A stretch of 64,000 nt of DNA from Phoronis australis. Taxonomy: Eukaryota; Phoronida; Phoronidae. Below are positions 49,940 through 61,826 of this stretch, piece by piece (positions within the stretch are counted from its first letter, which is position 1; the number at the start of each line of letters is the position of its first letter). A program made the translations under genes and the position numbers. The stretch is taken from contig NMRA01000235.1 of assembly GCA_002633005.1 (NCBI GenBank), forward strand, positions 533,459 to 597,458. The letters run 5' to 3'. The notes below the pieces were generated by a model. It saw only the letters and a list, made by a program, of their open reading frames with translations. It was not told the origin of the DNA and did not search any database.

Positions 49940-50057
49940 CTAATCACAAGCAAAATCGCGAATATTGACATTTCCAAATTCAACGTTCTTAACAAAAAAC
50001 TTCCTCAAGGAGAAAAAGCAAGAAAATGTCGAACAAAACAAATCAAGACGCAGTACA

Positions 50058-50217
50058 TACGCACACACATACACACACACATACATACACATATATCTTA
50101 TATACATAAACACACACACACATACATTTATACATATATATGTAAAAGCATACACAAAACGCATATTTATACATATACATTCACGTCAACTCACACACAT
50201 GCGCACACAAAATTATG

Positions 50218-50254
<37 letters not shown>

Positions 50255-50290
50255 ATGTATGTGTGTGTGTGCTTGAGTCTGTGTGTCTGT
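50058..50290. repeat. CA/TA/TG microsatellite cluster
   Basis: ACAC, ATAT and GTGT tracts lie just upstream of the BEL/Pao LTR; equivalents lie at 55960-56180. Confidence 0.85.
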
Positions 50291-50297
50291 GCGTACA

Positions 50298-50709
50298 TGT
50301 CGCAGAAAGTGTTATTGTGTTTTTGCTTCATTCAGTTTAGTCATCGTAATACATCAATTACTGTTGTTGCTTATCACACTTTCTTAGACTAGAAGATTAG
50401 TAACGCTTCCTTTTCCTAGAACTGTTTGTTTGTCAGCATAGTGCATCATTATTTGTTCGTCTTATTTGATTGGTTAATTCGCGTATTTCTAGTCTCTATA
50501 TATAACACTTTCACGTGTGTGTCGTGCAGTAGTATCAGTAGGTTTATGAGTTGATTAGTAGTGGTTTCTCCGCATTGAGATTTGTTATACTCGTGTAACG
50601 TTTGCAGTCTTCAATATAAATGTACTAGTCAAGACTTATCTCTCGTGTTCTTGCCTACGAACCACCTCTGCGTACGAAAGCCAAACCGCATTTCCCCGTG
50701 TACGCCGCA
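50298..50709 (+). mobile_element. BEL/Pao 5' LTR, copy 1
   Basis: Begins TGTCGCAGAA and ends GCCGCA, giving the TG...CA borders of an LTR. It contains a TATATATAACAC box near 50500. It is followed after three bases by TGGTGCCGTGACC (50713-50725), which begins TGG as a tRNA-primed minus-strand binding site would. An inverted copy lies at 52598-53011. Confidence 0.65.
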
Positions 50710-50712
50710 TTT

Positions 50713-52597
50713 TGGTGCCGTGACCGTGGATCGAAGACTGACTGCCTCAGTTCATCGTTCAACCCATATGCTAGCTACTTTGGACACTTCTTTGAAACGC
50801 CTGAAGTCAAAACGCGCCGCACAGAAAGGTCAAGTCATCACCCTGCAAAACCGTCTACACGAGCTGCCCGTGACCTTCGTCATGTGAGAGCAAGCATCTA
50901 CTGGGCACCCTTAACACCAAGCTGAACACCATTCGTGAATTCAACCCTGCCATCCACTACCTTATCGATGAAGACAACGCAACCGAAAAAATGTTGGCCT
51001 ATGAATCCTACATAAGTGAAATAGAAATTGCTATCGCTGAGCTCGAGGTCCACTCCGCACTCCTGTCAACACAACCTGCCGTGCTCACCACTCCCTCAAC
51101 TGGAAATATACATCTACCCAAGCTGGAACTACCTCGCTTTTCTGTCGACCAATTGGACTTCCCCGCATTTTGGGACAGATACTGGGAACTACAATCAATT
51201 AGCATTCACCAAAACTCTACCTCTATAGACGATGGCTAGCTCACTCCCTTCTACCCAACTTAAAGACGGCCAGTATGAGGTGAAACTTCGTGGAAACCAG
51301 ACCACGGGAATCTCTCCTCCAACTATACCGGTTCTTACTCTCGCACTCGCGGTATGGTCAAACGTTTAGACCCCGACACTCTACCCCACTGTGACCAAAG
51401 TATTAAAAAACAATTTACCGCAGGGATAATTGAGAAAGCCTCTGGTGACCATAACGGTCATCTTATGCTACATCGAGCATGTAATCGACCTGACTCTAAA
51501 ACCACACCTGTACACTTGTTATATCACTGCAGCTGCAAGGCCGACCCTGCCAGACCATCCTGGGAGACTGTCTCCAAGTAGGCCCCTCAGTAATCAATGG
51601 CTTGTGTGTCATTCTGTTGCGATTTCTTTTGCACAAAATTGGCCTATCTGCCGACCTCGAAAAGGCCTTTCCCCAAATCCAGGTACATAAATGTGATCGA
51701 GAGTACTTTAAAGTTCTATGGCTTTTAGACCCGAATGACCCTGGCAGTGTTTTTTTAGCCTACAGCTTTCGCACTGTACTGTTTGGTGCTGTATGCTCAC
51801 CGTTTATTTTGAATGCGATATTGCGTTACCATCTTGACCGCTTTGATAACGACCCCATTGCCTCAGACATCAAACTCAACTGTTATGTGGACAATATAAT
51901 TACCAGCTGCCCTACAGTTGACCATTCACTAAAATATTTGAACGCAGTCGGGCCATCTTGAAGGCAACTGGCTCCAATTTGCGTTCCTGGGCTTCTTCGG
52001 ACAAGACCGTTCGAGACACAGCTGTTAAGCATAAATTTGCTGACTCTACTTGCTCAAAAGGACTGGGCATCAATTGGGACACTCAAGCAGACAGCGTTAA
52101 TCTAAAGAGCCCTCACCTTAGTGATTCCAACCCATCAATGCCACGGCTCACAGTGTTTTATTTAGACAGGGGGGCAAAAGGTACTCGTGCTCCCCTAATC
52201 TTGACACATTTATTCCTAAAATCGGCATGGTCACACCAATTATTGACGGCATATTGATTTTTTTCTTTGTCGGTGATGCAGAGGTGGGCCGGTGACCCTG
52301 GCCTCAGTCGACGGTCAGGCACGATATCACAGACTTGCAACCAACAATTTCAAGGGAGACTTCGAAGTGCACATTTTCTTTGAGGGGAGGTCGAATTTTC
52401 AAAAAATTGAACCTTGATTGCGAGCGTTGGCGTTCTTCCGTAGTTAGCCGGTTGCTCACGTCAGCAAGTACGCCAGTCAAATTTTTGAGTCCACTTAGTT
52501 GGCTCCTGGTCAACCCCTGTACTTAGGATGTTCGCTTCTGACAAGTGTTCAATGTTCTCTGCTCCTCCCTCATCTTACTCTCAGGAGACAAGCCGCC
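50713..52597 (+). mobile_element. BEL/Pao retrotransposon internal region, copy 1 (deleted)
   Basis: The gag start region has LPKLELPRFSVDQLDF (DUF1759-like). It then jumps directly to the pre-RT segment KRLDPDTLPHCDQSIKKQF. The RT region carries DLEKAFPQIQ and CYVDNIITS. The usual Y-x-D-D catalytic box reads YVDN, losing one metal-binding Asp. Zinc knuckles and protease, present in copy 2, are missing. Stops and frameshifts separate the pieces. The 3' part (52262-52530) is the dispersed repeat also found at 24.4 kb. The element is dead. Confidence 0.75.
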
Positions 52598-53011
52598 TGT
52601 GGGGAGTACACGGGAAAATGCGGTTTGGCTGTGTACGAGGTGGTTCGTATAGGCAAGAAACACAAGAGATGAATCTTGACTAGTATATTGAAGACTGTCA
52701 ACGAATGATGAGAACAACTCTCAATGCGGAGAACAAACTACTAATCAACTCATACTACTGAAGCTACTGATACTCCTTAAAGTATGATGAAAGTGATATA
52801 TATAGAGACCTGAGAAACACGAATTAGCCAATGAAATTAATGAACAAATTAGGGATGCACTATGCTGATGATAAACAGTTCTGGGAAAGGAAGTATTACT
52901 CATGTTCTGCATGCGGAGAAAGTGGTAGTAAACAACAACAGTAAGTGATGTAATACGGTGACTAAACTAAACAAGTAATGAACCAAAAACACAATAACAC
53001 ATTCTGCGACA
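52598..53011 (-). mobile_element. BEL/Pao LTR in inverted orientation
   Basis: Reverse complement of the 50298-50709 LTR with substitutions: CGGTTTGGC near 52620 matches GCCAAACCG near 50681, and TTCTGCGACA at the end matches TGTCGCAGAA. A 3' LTR should be direct, so this orientation is anomalous. It ends exactly one base before the N at 53012. Confidence 0.65.
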
Positions 53012-53934
53012 NGAATAAATAATTACTGGTCCCAGTTAGGCAGTTGTTTGTGTATGGTAATGGTCCCCAGTTGCAGAATAGATAGTACGGGTGCCAGTTA
53101 ATTGTGTATTTTTAGCGAGGTAGAATTTGTTAGGCCTGTAATATAGTCTCTGTCGCAAGTCTTTCTAACGCTTTGATATATAGTGCTTGCCGATTACTCA
53201 GGCTGTGTGGTTTTATTTATTGCAGTAACCGCTTGTTCTGTTTCACCTGTCAACGCTTGTTCAGACTTTTTTGCTTCACCTGTAACTCCATCGTTTGCCA
53301 ATGCTCCACCGAATAAAGTGTCTCATACAAACGGCTTCTCTAATTTTATTTTCAAATTATCACTGTAGCCAGACGCTGCTAAGAGTACATCAAGTAGTAG
53401 TCTTATTCAAATAAGGTGCTATTTCAATACTTCACTTTCATTGACCACATCATGTAAAACTCATATTTTACCGCATTTGCGCTACAGATCTCATACTTTA
53501 CCGTATTTGCGCTACATCTGGGAAAATGTAATCCATTATTGCTGTTTACAGGAAAGAAGTTGTACACAAATCATTTAACCATACATGTATGTGTGCAGGC
53601 TATGTTTAATAATTCTGTAGCACAGAACAAATATTTTGCACCCTTTGTGGGATGAGCTCAAAAGAGTGCACAACAGATGTCGTGAAATGAAAACTAAAGA
53701 CTATTAGCAGTCATTCATGTCCACGACTGTAACTACCATTTGCACGACGTCATCAGATTTGTCAAATACACATCCGCAGCGGCCGTTACAGAATAACACC
53801 AAATGATGTTCTTAACCATAACTCGGCTCAGCCTCAATATCTCCTGACAATTGAATATTGCCATCATTAACGGTACGATCGAATTCAAGTCGCTGGTCTT
53901 TATACTTCAAAATGCTTCAAAACCACATCAGCAG

Positions 53935-54020
53935 ACTTATAAGACTACGGTTCTTTTCGGTATAGGCCTCCAAATAGCTGGGCAGTATGTTGTATTATTT
54001 TAGTACCTATCTGATTCACA
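53935..54020 (-). pseudogene. Decayed Ser/Thr-rich repeat exon (copy of 48.3 kb)
   Basis: Matches the decayed exon at 48267-48352 and shares its loss of a GT donor and of the repeat frame, so decay predates the split of the two blocks. Confidence 0.5.
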
Positions 54021-54727
54021 GATACCCTATGACATATTTCAAATTTACGTTGGAGCAATTACAGCGACAAGTTCAATCTAATGAAGGTGTTGTTTTTGGT
54101 GGACATTGCAAACCATGGAAGAGAACACGGTAGCAGAATGACACCGAAAACCTAACTGGTCTCGAATTATCTGTCAGTATTTTTGTCTCTAAGCAGTTGG
54201 TTCAATTTAAGTACGAACCAAAGCGATTCTCAAAGTATTCACATTCTTGCATCAGTTTCGCATAATAAACCACCTTGAAGTAATTTAATTTACTCCAGTC
54301 AAACCAGGTATTGCAAACTCAGATCGTCTATATGTATAAAAATCAATTGAGGTCGATCAAAAGAACCTCGTGTTATCAATCTGGGTTTGAAATCCTCCAG
54401 CCGGAAAATGCTCGCACCGATAGAATCAAGAGCGACTGTTCTGAATCAATAAAGTAGAAATATCTAAAGGAAACAGCCTGAACATTCTCCGTCTCTACAA
54501 CAGTGGTAAAAATTTCCCATCTACTAGTACAATAAAGATTCGAACAAAACAACCTTGGCTTAGCAAAGAACCTAAGTCAGAAATTAAGAATTAAAACATA
54601 TTTCACAGACCCTTGAGAAAATCCAAAACAAACAGACTGTGTTTTAGCAATCCATTCAAGTCAGATGTTAAGAATAAAAACATAAGATACAGATCATTCA
54701 GAGAAACTAACAACCCTCGTCACAAGG

Positions 54728-54964
54728 CAGAGGCGGATCTACAGGGGGGTTCAGGGGGCTTAAACCCCCCCTCAGGACAGGATCAAAAATAGAAACTGGA
54801 AAAAAATCGCCAGAAAAACGAAATTAGCTACTAAAATTCCAAAAAAATCTTACACGGGAGCAGGGAAACCCTCTCGCGACCTTCCTTCCCCTCGGCGCTA
54901 CGCGCCTCGGATTCTCTCGAATCCTAACCCCCCCCCCCTTACTGAAATCGTAGATCTGCCACTG
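54728..54964. mobile_element. hAT-like MITE with exact empty site in the other copy
   Basis: Termini are CAGAGGCGGATCTAC and, inverted, CAGTGGCAGATCTAC. CAAGG flanks both sides (54723-54727 and 54965-54969), while the other block has one uninterrupted CAAGG at 49047-49051. The 237 bp interior has long G and C runs near the ends and no coding frame. CAG-type ends fit hAT-like elements, though their duplication is usually 8 bp rather than 5. Confidence 0.75.
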
Positions 54965-55336
54965 CAAGGAACAGTGTACGGTAGAGCATGTTATTGAGAA
55001 GTGTCAGTATGAAAGGTTCAAATTCTCCTAACGTCACGTGTCCACTTCACCTATGGTCTTAAGCAACGTAAACAGCTGTTTAAAAAAATCATTTCTGAAC
55101 TCAATTACAGTCCAACACTAGGTCCAGACTACGAAAAAGCAACCCACTCTCTATTCCACCACCCCTTAGACAGGACCTTAGCAGATCAACCGAAGTAACT
55201 TCCATTGTTATCTGGAATTCCATGTCAATCAAAATAAAAGATTTCATCTTATTTTCCCATAGCCATCGCTTGTTGTTATAAGTAACGGCATGGGCTAGCT
55301 CAAACTTATAGACACTGTCAACATTCAATAACTTAC

Positions 55337-55423
55337 ATTGGCCGTGCTGCAGTGGGACTAGACCTCCCACCATCTGAGAAAGATGTTGATCCACTCTTTG
55401 TTCCGATTAACTTCACAGACGTC
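55337..55423 (-). CDS. Ser/Thr-rich repeat exon (copy or allele of 49430-49516)
   Basis: Same splice sites, phase and length as its partner. The peptide is TSVKLIGTKSGSTSF, then SDGGRSSPTAARP. It may be an allele. Confidence 0.6.
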
Positions 55424-55669
55424 CTGTAGAAGAAAGCTGGAATTAACAAGCGTGCTAAAGAAAGAACAGAAATAACAACCAAACAACACGCGATACCCGA
55501 ACGATAATAGCAGCCAAGTCGGTATCGAAGTATGACTTTGCTCTTTCAGGCTTTTTTATCTCGTGGACGTTGCCCATTGGAATCAGTAACAACACGATTG
55601 AGCTAAAAATACTGGACAGAATACCAATGTTCTTCCAAACCACATCATATAGGCCTTCATGTAACTTAC

Positions 55670-55851
55670 ATTTCCAATGTAACTGTTGTTATGGACAACG
55701 TGGTCCCTGTAGCTGGAAAGGATGTTGCCATAGTTTCAATTGCAGCTGCTGTAATTTCCACTGAAAAATCACGAGAAGCTACAAATACAGTACCTTCTTC
55801 AATACCACTTGTCCAAGTAACTTTAAGCATTCTGTTTCCAGTACCAGAAGT
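55670..55851 (-). CDS. Ectodomain exon (copy or allele of 49764-49939)
   Basis: Acceptor gattag and donor GTAAGT are as in its partner, but it is six bases longer: TSGTGNRMLKVTWTSG has two extra residues. The frame stays open throughout. I count six nonsynonymous and three synonymous differences from the partner, with most amino-acid changes in the first third. Confidence 0.55.
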
Positions 55852-56072
55852 CTAATCACAAGAAAAGTCGTAAATACTGACATTTCCAAATTCAACGTTC
55901 TTAACAAAAAACACCTTCAAGGAGAAAATGTCGAACAAAAATCAAGACAAAGTACACACAAACACACAGACAGACACACACACACATATATCTTATATAC
56001 ATAAACACACACACAAATATATTTATACATACATGTATATATATATATATATTTATAAGCATACACAAACGC

Positions 56073-56107
<35 letters not shown>

Positions 56108-56181
56108 CATACACGCCCACACACATGCATGCGCACACAAAATTAAATGTGTGTGTTTGGGTCTGTGTGTCTGTGTGTACA

Positions 56182-56505
56182 TGTCGCAGAATGTGTTACA
56201 GTGTTTTTGCTTCATTCAGTTTAGTCATCGTAATACATCAATTACTGTTGTGGTTTATCACCACTTTTTTAGGCTAGAAGGTTAGTAACGCTTAATGTTA
56301 CTAGAACACTTTCACTTGGATGTCTTGTAGTAGTATCAGTATTTTTATGAGTTGATTAGTAGTGGTTTCTCCGCAATGAGAGTTGTTCTACTCGTGTAAA
56401 GTTTGCACTCTTCAATATACTAGTCAAGACTCATCTCTTGTGTTCTTGCCTACGAACCAACTCTGCGTACGATAGCCAAACCGCATTTTCCCCGTCTACG
56501 CCACA
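56182..56505 (+). mobile_element. BEL/Pao 5' LTR, copy 2, internally deleted
   Basis: Same TGTCGCAGAA start and same TGGTGCCGTGACC site after it (from 56509) as copy 1. Nearly 90 bases including the TATA-like box are missing. Confidence 0.65.
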
Positions 56506-56508
56506 TTT

Positions 56509-59500
56509 TGGTGCCGTGACCGTGGATTTAAGACTGACTGCCTCACGTCATCGTTCAACTCATATACTAGCTACCTTGGTCACTTCTTTGAAACGCCTGA
56601 AGTCAAAACGCGCCGCACAGAAAGGACAAGTCATCACCCTGTAAAACCGTCTATACGAGCTACCGCCTTCGTCATCTAAGAGCAAACTTCTAATGCGTAG
56701 CCTTAACACCAAGCTGAATACTCAACACTCCCGTCAACAAAACCTGCCGTGCTCACTGCACCCTCAACTGGAAATATACGTCCACCCAAGATGGAACTAC
56801 CTCGCTTTTCTGGCGACCGATTGGACTTCCCCACATTTTCGGACAATCACCAGCTTCCGGTTCGTCAAAAACTTCAACTATTTGTTCTCGGTGATTGATG
56901 GACCTGCCAAGGAAGTTATAAGTGGACTCAGTCTGACGCCCTAAAATAATAATATTGCAAAAGAACTTCTCATAGAACGTTATGGTCCAGTAACAAAACT
57001 CAAAGCCGATATCTTCCGTTTGCTCCAGTGGCTGCCACATTCATCACAAGGAAAGTTCGGACAATTTTACGCACACCTGGAAAAAGTCCTTCGTACGCTT
57101 GACTCAGTTGATTCTTATGGTAACAAGGACTTTCCCGTTACCCTTGTGTTAGACAAGTTGCCAATCGAGATACAGCGAAAGATAGCACGCCACAACAATG
57201 GAAGTTTAGAATGCGACCTTGCCACTCTGCACGCGTATATAAAACCTGAACGCGATATTATGGCGACAGGTAACCACCATCACAACCAGGTGTTCGCCAG
57301 TCCCAGTGATTACTGTTCAACGGCTGCCTTCCAAACCAGCGCCAGAATGTACAAGACCAATCCACAGCGTAAGTTATGCTTTTATTGTTCGGGCGATCGC
57401 ATACGCACTCACTGTCCAACACTCATTTCTTACGATTCTTGCTTAATTATGGCTAACAAAAAGAAAACGTGTTTTACTTGTCAAGGCAACCACAGAATAG
57501 CTTACTGGCACTCCCGCATCACCTGTCGCCAAGGCAATTCGAAACAACACAGCAGCTTATGTCGAAAGCCCAAAACAGAGACCCCTCAATAGCAAAAGTT
57601 ATTCTTGACCAGTTTGCCACCAGTGACAAAAGCCGCTGCTGAACCCGACCACGAGCCTAACCCCCAAGCTAGCGTCGACACTACGGTCACGCACATCACC
57701 TCACCTAATACCATGGAGCTGTTAAAAACATCTACGGCTCCTGTTAGCTATGGGGAATTCAACACCTGTTTGACCAACATTTTATTTGACGTAGGGGTTC
57801 AACGATACTTCATTACCACTTCCCTCACTTCTAATCTTGGCCTTCGGCCCACTCGTCAAGAGAAAATTCAAGTGACTACCGTTGGGGCCCCTCAGCAATA
57901 AGACGCAAAATCCTATGATGTGACGATTCTCATTGTGCTTTCTCCCAAACGTGAGCTTATACTCGTCTAAGTTGCCGTCGTCCCTCGCGTCACGACCCCG
58001 CTATCTATGAACATGACAACTCTCAATTGCTGCAAGCACATCAAGGGCCTCAGTCTTGCAAACAGCCCCACTCATGAAGGCTTCTTTGAAGTAAACATGC
58101 TCATTGGAGCCGATCATTCTTGGATCTTCGTTTTAGACAAAGTTGTCCGCGGCGACGGACCAGTAGCCGTCAACTCAAAATTTGGGCTCTTAAGTTCAGG
58201 CCCTTTAACAACGAAAGAGAGATGTTTCCCTTCAACATCTGTACATTTTGTATCAGCGCCCACCATGAATTTAGAAAGATACTGGGAACTAGAATCAATT
58301 AGCATTCACCAAAACTCTACTTCTACCGACGATGGCAAGCTCACACCCTTCTAACAGGTCATCGCCCAACTTAAAGACGGCCAGTATGAGGTGAAACTTC
58401 CGTGGAAACCAGACCACGGGGACCTCCACTCCAACTATACCGTTTCTTACTCTCGCACTCGCTTTATGGTGAAACGTTTAGACCCCGACACTCTATCCCA
58501 ATATGACCAAATTATTAAAAAACAATTTACCGCAGGGATTATTGAGAAAGCCTCTGGTGACCATAACGGTCATTTTATCCTACATCGAGCATGTATTCGA
58601 CCTGACTCTAAAACCACGCCTGTACGCTTGGTATAGGACTGCAGCTGTAAGTCCGACCCTGCCAGCCCATCCCTGGGAGACTGTCTCCAAGTAGGCCCCT
58701 CAGTAATCGATGACTAGTGCGCCATTCTGTTGCGGTTTCCTTTGCACAAAATTGACCTGCCTGCCGACCTCGAAAAGGCCTGTCACCAAATCCAGGTACA
58801 AAAATGTAATCGAGACTACCTTAAAGTTATATGGCTTTGAGACCCTGACAGTGGTTTTGTAGCCTACCGCTTTCGCACTGCACTGTTTGGTGCTGTATGC
58901 TCAGCGTTTCCTTTGAATGCGATAGTGCGTTACCAACTTGACTGCTATGATAACGACCCCATTGCCTCAGACATCAAACTCAACTATTTTATCGACAATA
59001 CAATTACCAGCTGCCCTACTGTTGACCATTCACTAAAATATTTGACCGCAGTCGGTCCATCATGAAGGCAGCTGGCTTGAATTTGCGTTCTTGGGCTTCT
59101 TCGGACAAGACTGTTCGAGACACAGCTGTTAAGCATAAAGATGCTGACAACTCTACTAGCGTAAAATTACTGGGAATCAATTGAGACACTCAAGCAGACA
59201 GCGTTAATCTAATGAGCCATCACCGTAGTGATTCCAACCTATCAATGTCACGGCTCTCAGTGTGTGATTTAGACAGGGGCACCAAAGGTGCTCGTGCCCC
59301 CCTAATATTCACACGTTTACTCCTAAAATCGGCATGGCCACACCAATTATTGACGGCATTGTGATTTTTTATCGGTGATGCAGAGGTGGACAGGTGACCC
59401 TTGCCTCGACGTTCAGGCACCATATCACAGGCCTGCAACCACCAACTTCAAGGGAGAGTTCGAAGTGCACATTTTCTTTGAGGCATAACGTAGAACTGTC

Positions 59501-59985
59501 GTGAGGACTTTACAGGGACCTCAGGGGTCTCACACTCTGCTGATTTATCCACATTATTTTGAAGACGCTTTGCCCAATCACACATCGGGTGTCATAAAAG
59601 ATAAGCATACCTGCAGCTGACGTAGCAAGTAGAACTACTCTCGTTAGTCACATTGGTGTAGACTCACAGTTGAACTGTGGTTTTCTGTTGACCCCAGACC
59701 GTCCGGAGTTGCACCATGTCCCAACTACGGACGGTCTCTCACGACGATTTAGCGTCATGGGAGGTCGAATTTTCAAAAAAATTGAACCTTGACTTCGAGC
59801 TTGGTGTTTTACCCTAGTTATCCCGTTGCTCACGTCAGCAAATACGCCATTCAACCTTTTGAGTCCACTTAATTGGTTCCTGGTCAACCTCTGTACTCAC
59901 GATGATCGTTTCTGACGAGGGCCGAAATTGTGCTCAATGTTTGCTGCTCCTCCGTCATGTTACTATCATGAGACAAGCCGTGTGT
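56509..59985 (+). mobile_element. BEL/Pao retrotransposon internal region, copy 2 (degenerate)
   Basis: Fuller than copy 1. Gag (DUF1759-like) runs from PKMELPRFSGDR near 56790 through DGPAKEVISGLSLTP to LQWLPHSSQGKFGQFYA and on to about 57270. Zinc-knuckle cysteines follow (LCFYCSGD, then TCFTCQGNH; 57375-57490). A DUF1758-like protease region has LFDVGVQRYF, where the expected D-[ST]-G reads DVG. The RT part has KRLDPDTLSQYDQ, DLEKACHQIQ and FIDNTITS in place of Y-x-D-D. Many stops are present. No 3' LTR is seen: after GACAAGCCG the sequence diverges. Confidence 0.75.
59484..59759. mobile_element. 276 bp insertion with imperfect TIRs and a central hairpin
   Basis: Absent from the equivalent place in copy 1, where TTTGAGG joins GGAGGTCG directly. 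The ends CATAACGTAGAACTGTCGTG and, inverted, CATGACGCTAAATCGTCGTG are similar. A 15 bp stem (59697-59711 with 59722-59736, one mismatch) encloses a 10-base loop. Confidence 0.55.
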
Positions 59986-60546
59986 GGTTTTTAGCGACCT
60001 CATTAGTGTTCGTTAAATGGCTCGTTCACTGATTTTGGTTTCCAGTATCTTTGGGTGGATTTTTAAATAAAAACCAAAGGCAAACAAATTTACCCTAGGC
60101 CATTTTGTAACTTTGTCAAGCCAATGCTTTGGATTAAATATATGACCGCCGAAATATAAATGCATTGTTCATAATTCAAAATAATTCAGTCCGAATTCAC
60201 TCACATCTTAATGTTTTAAGATCATTCAATCAGAAACAAGTCATAAACAACAATACTTTCGCTTTAGGGAATAAGATATTAAATCATGGGCAAATCAGTG
60301 ACTTTTCGTTGAACTTCTTGAATTTTAGCAGCCATCTTCAATTTTGTATCAAATACTGATCATGTCTGAGGTTTAACCAGCGCAGGGTGTTGTTCACCCC
60401 TTGAAACCATAGACTAGAACCAAAAATTATTTCGCTATCGCAATTATTGAAGAAAGTTATATCCGTGTTTACAGTTATTTCGAAATTAAAATGACGCGGT
60501 TTCAACCCATTTCCGATCATAAGATTTTGGTAGACATTTTCCTGTT

Positions 60547-61826
60547 GATAAGTATACCCAGTAAGGACTAAAACCATTGTAAAACCTTTTGTTGCAATTT
60601 GTCGTGCTTTGGGTGACTATTTGTCATAAATTGATCCTCTCATGGAGTAAGCAGGTGTTTATAAATTGGCAACAACGAAATGCGGTGATAGGCTACGGCG
60701 GGTAAATAAGGTACATGCACCTGTAGGTGAGGAAGATTTACCTTGAAAACTATTGTCTCTGGACTGTAACTGAAGCACTGAAGTATGGTATGAGGACTTA
60801 AATTTTCCAAAGGTTTGCTGTGTTTCACAATGGTATTTTGATAATTTTGTCTCTCGCTCGTATTTATTTTCGTGTACGCTTCCAATCACACTGCCAAATA
60901 AACTTGAAACTTGAAGCATGTACTCGGAATTTTTTCTCAAACTCGTACTCTAAATATAGATGTGGTACATTTCACTTCCAGTGCACTCGAAAAGTGAGTA
61001 TTTGCTCGAAATTTCGAGTACAGATTTTTCAAGTTTGACACTCTATACACCAAAGATGAGGCTGAATTCGAGGTGAGTATAAAGTGTGAATTTGAGTCTG
61101 AGTCGAGTCTGAGTGCGACGATTGTAGACCATGCCCTTGTGCGTTTTTTACTGTCAGTCTCAATCTTTAGACAATTATTCTGCAGTGACAACATAGTTTG
61201 CGTGACATGCCCTGAGCATTGGCTGGTTTTAAGTCACAAAATATCGGTGTACGTCTATTAAGTAGACACGTATTGAGGAAATCATTGCTCTGATCAACTG
61301 ATCAAGTTTTCGTTGTCAGATTCTATTATTGTGATCTCCAGTTCCCGGAATCTTTTCAAAGTACTATGGCTATATTTCTGCCTCAGATGATTAACAATGT
61401 TGATTTTGGCCAAGAATCTAATCGCAAGCGCAAACGTAAAGAGTGAAATATCCAAATCCAACAATTCGGTTTATTACAAATATACCATGTTGAGGAAAAA
61501 TTACTACGCAGGGGAATGTTTCTTTTTTGCGTTGTTGCATTTTATTACGCATTAGGGAAATGCGGACAAGGACACGTCATCACAGATTGCAAAACAATCA
61601 CATTGCGTTACTCATCCGTATAAAGCCTGTATCAAGCACACTTTCGCAGCATGATAGTATACAATTCACGTCCACCCTCAGGCTATAACAAAAAGACATC
61701 TAACTAGAGCATCAGCTTGGTCATTTGGCCAAATTTTTAGGGTATCCTTATGCTTATCGCAACTGATTTGATCTTGGCTGATGTTGATAACTGAAAGCAA
61801 GCAAGCAAATCAAGACGTTTTATAGG
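60547..61826. repeat. 1.3 kb duplicated segment, copy 1
   Basis: Closely matches 62576-63846 with a few percent differences and small indels. Part of it (near 60.85-61.0 kb) is also related to 25.8-26.0 kb. Open frames inside have no recognisable family. Confidence 0.85.

Larger units (their letters stand above)
47367..52597. repeat. Large duplicated block, copy 1
   Basis: From GAATAAATAATTAC onward this block repeats as 53013-59985, with scattered substitutions and several large indels. It contains a Ser/Thr exon, the ectodomain exon and a BEL/Pao element. Copy 2 starts right after an N, so the two may be alleles rather than paralogues. Confidence 0.85.
53013..59985. repeat. Large duplicated block, copy 2
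   Basis: Repeats 47367-52597. It is longer because it retains the gag/protease part of the BEL element and carries insertions at 54728-54964 and 59484-59759. It is missing part of the LTR centre. Confidence 0.85.
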
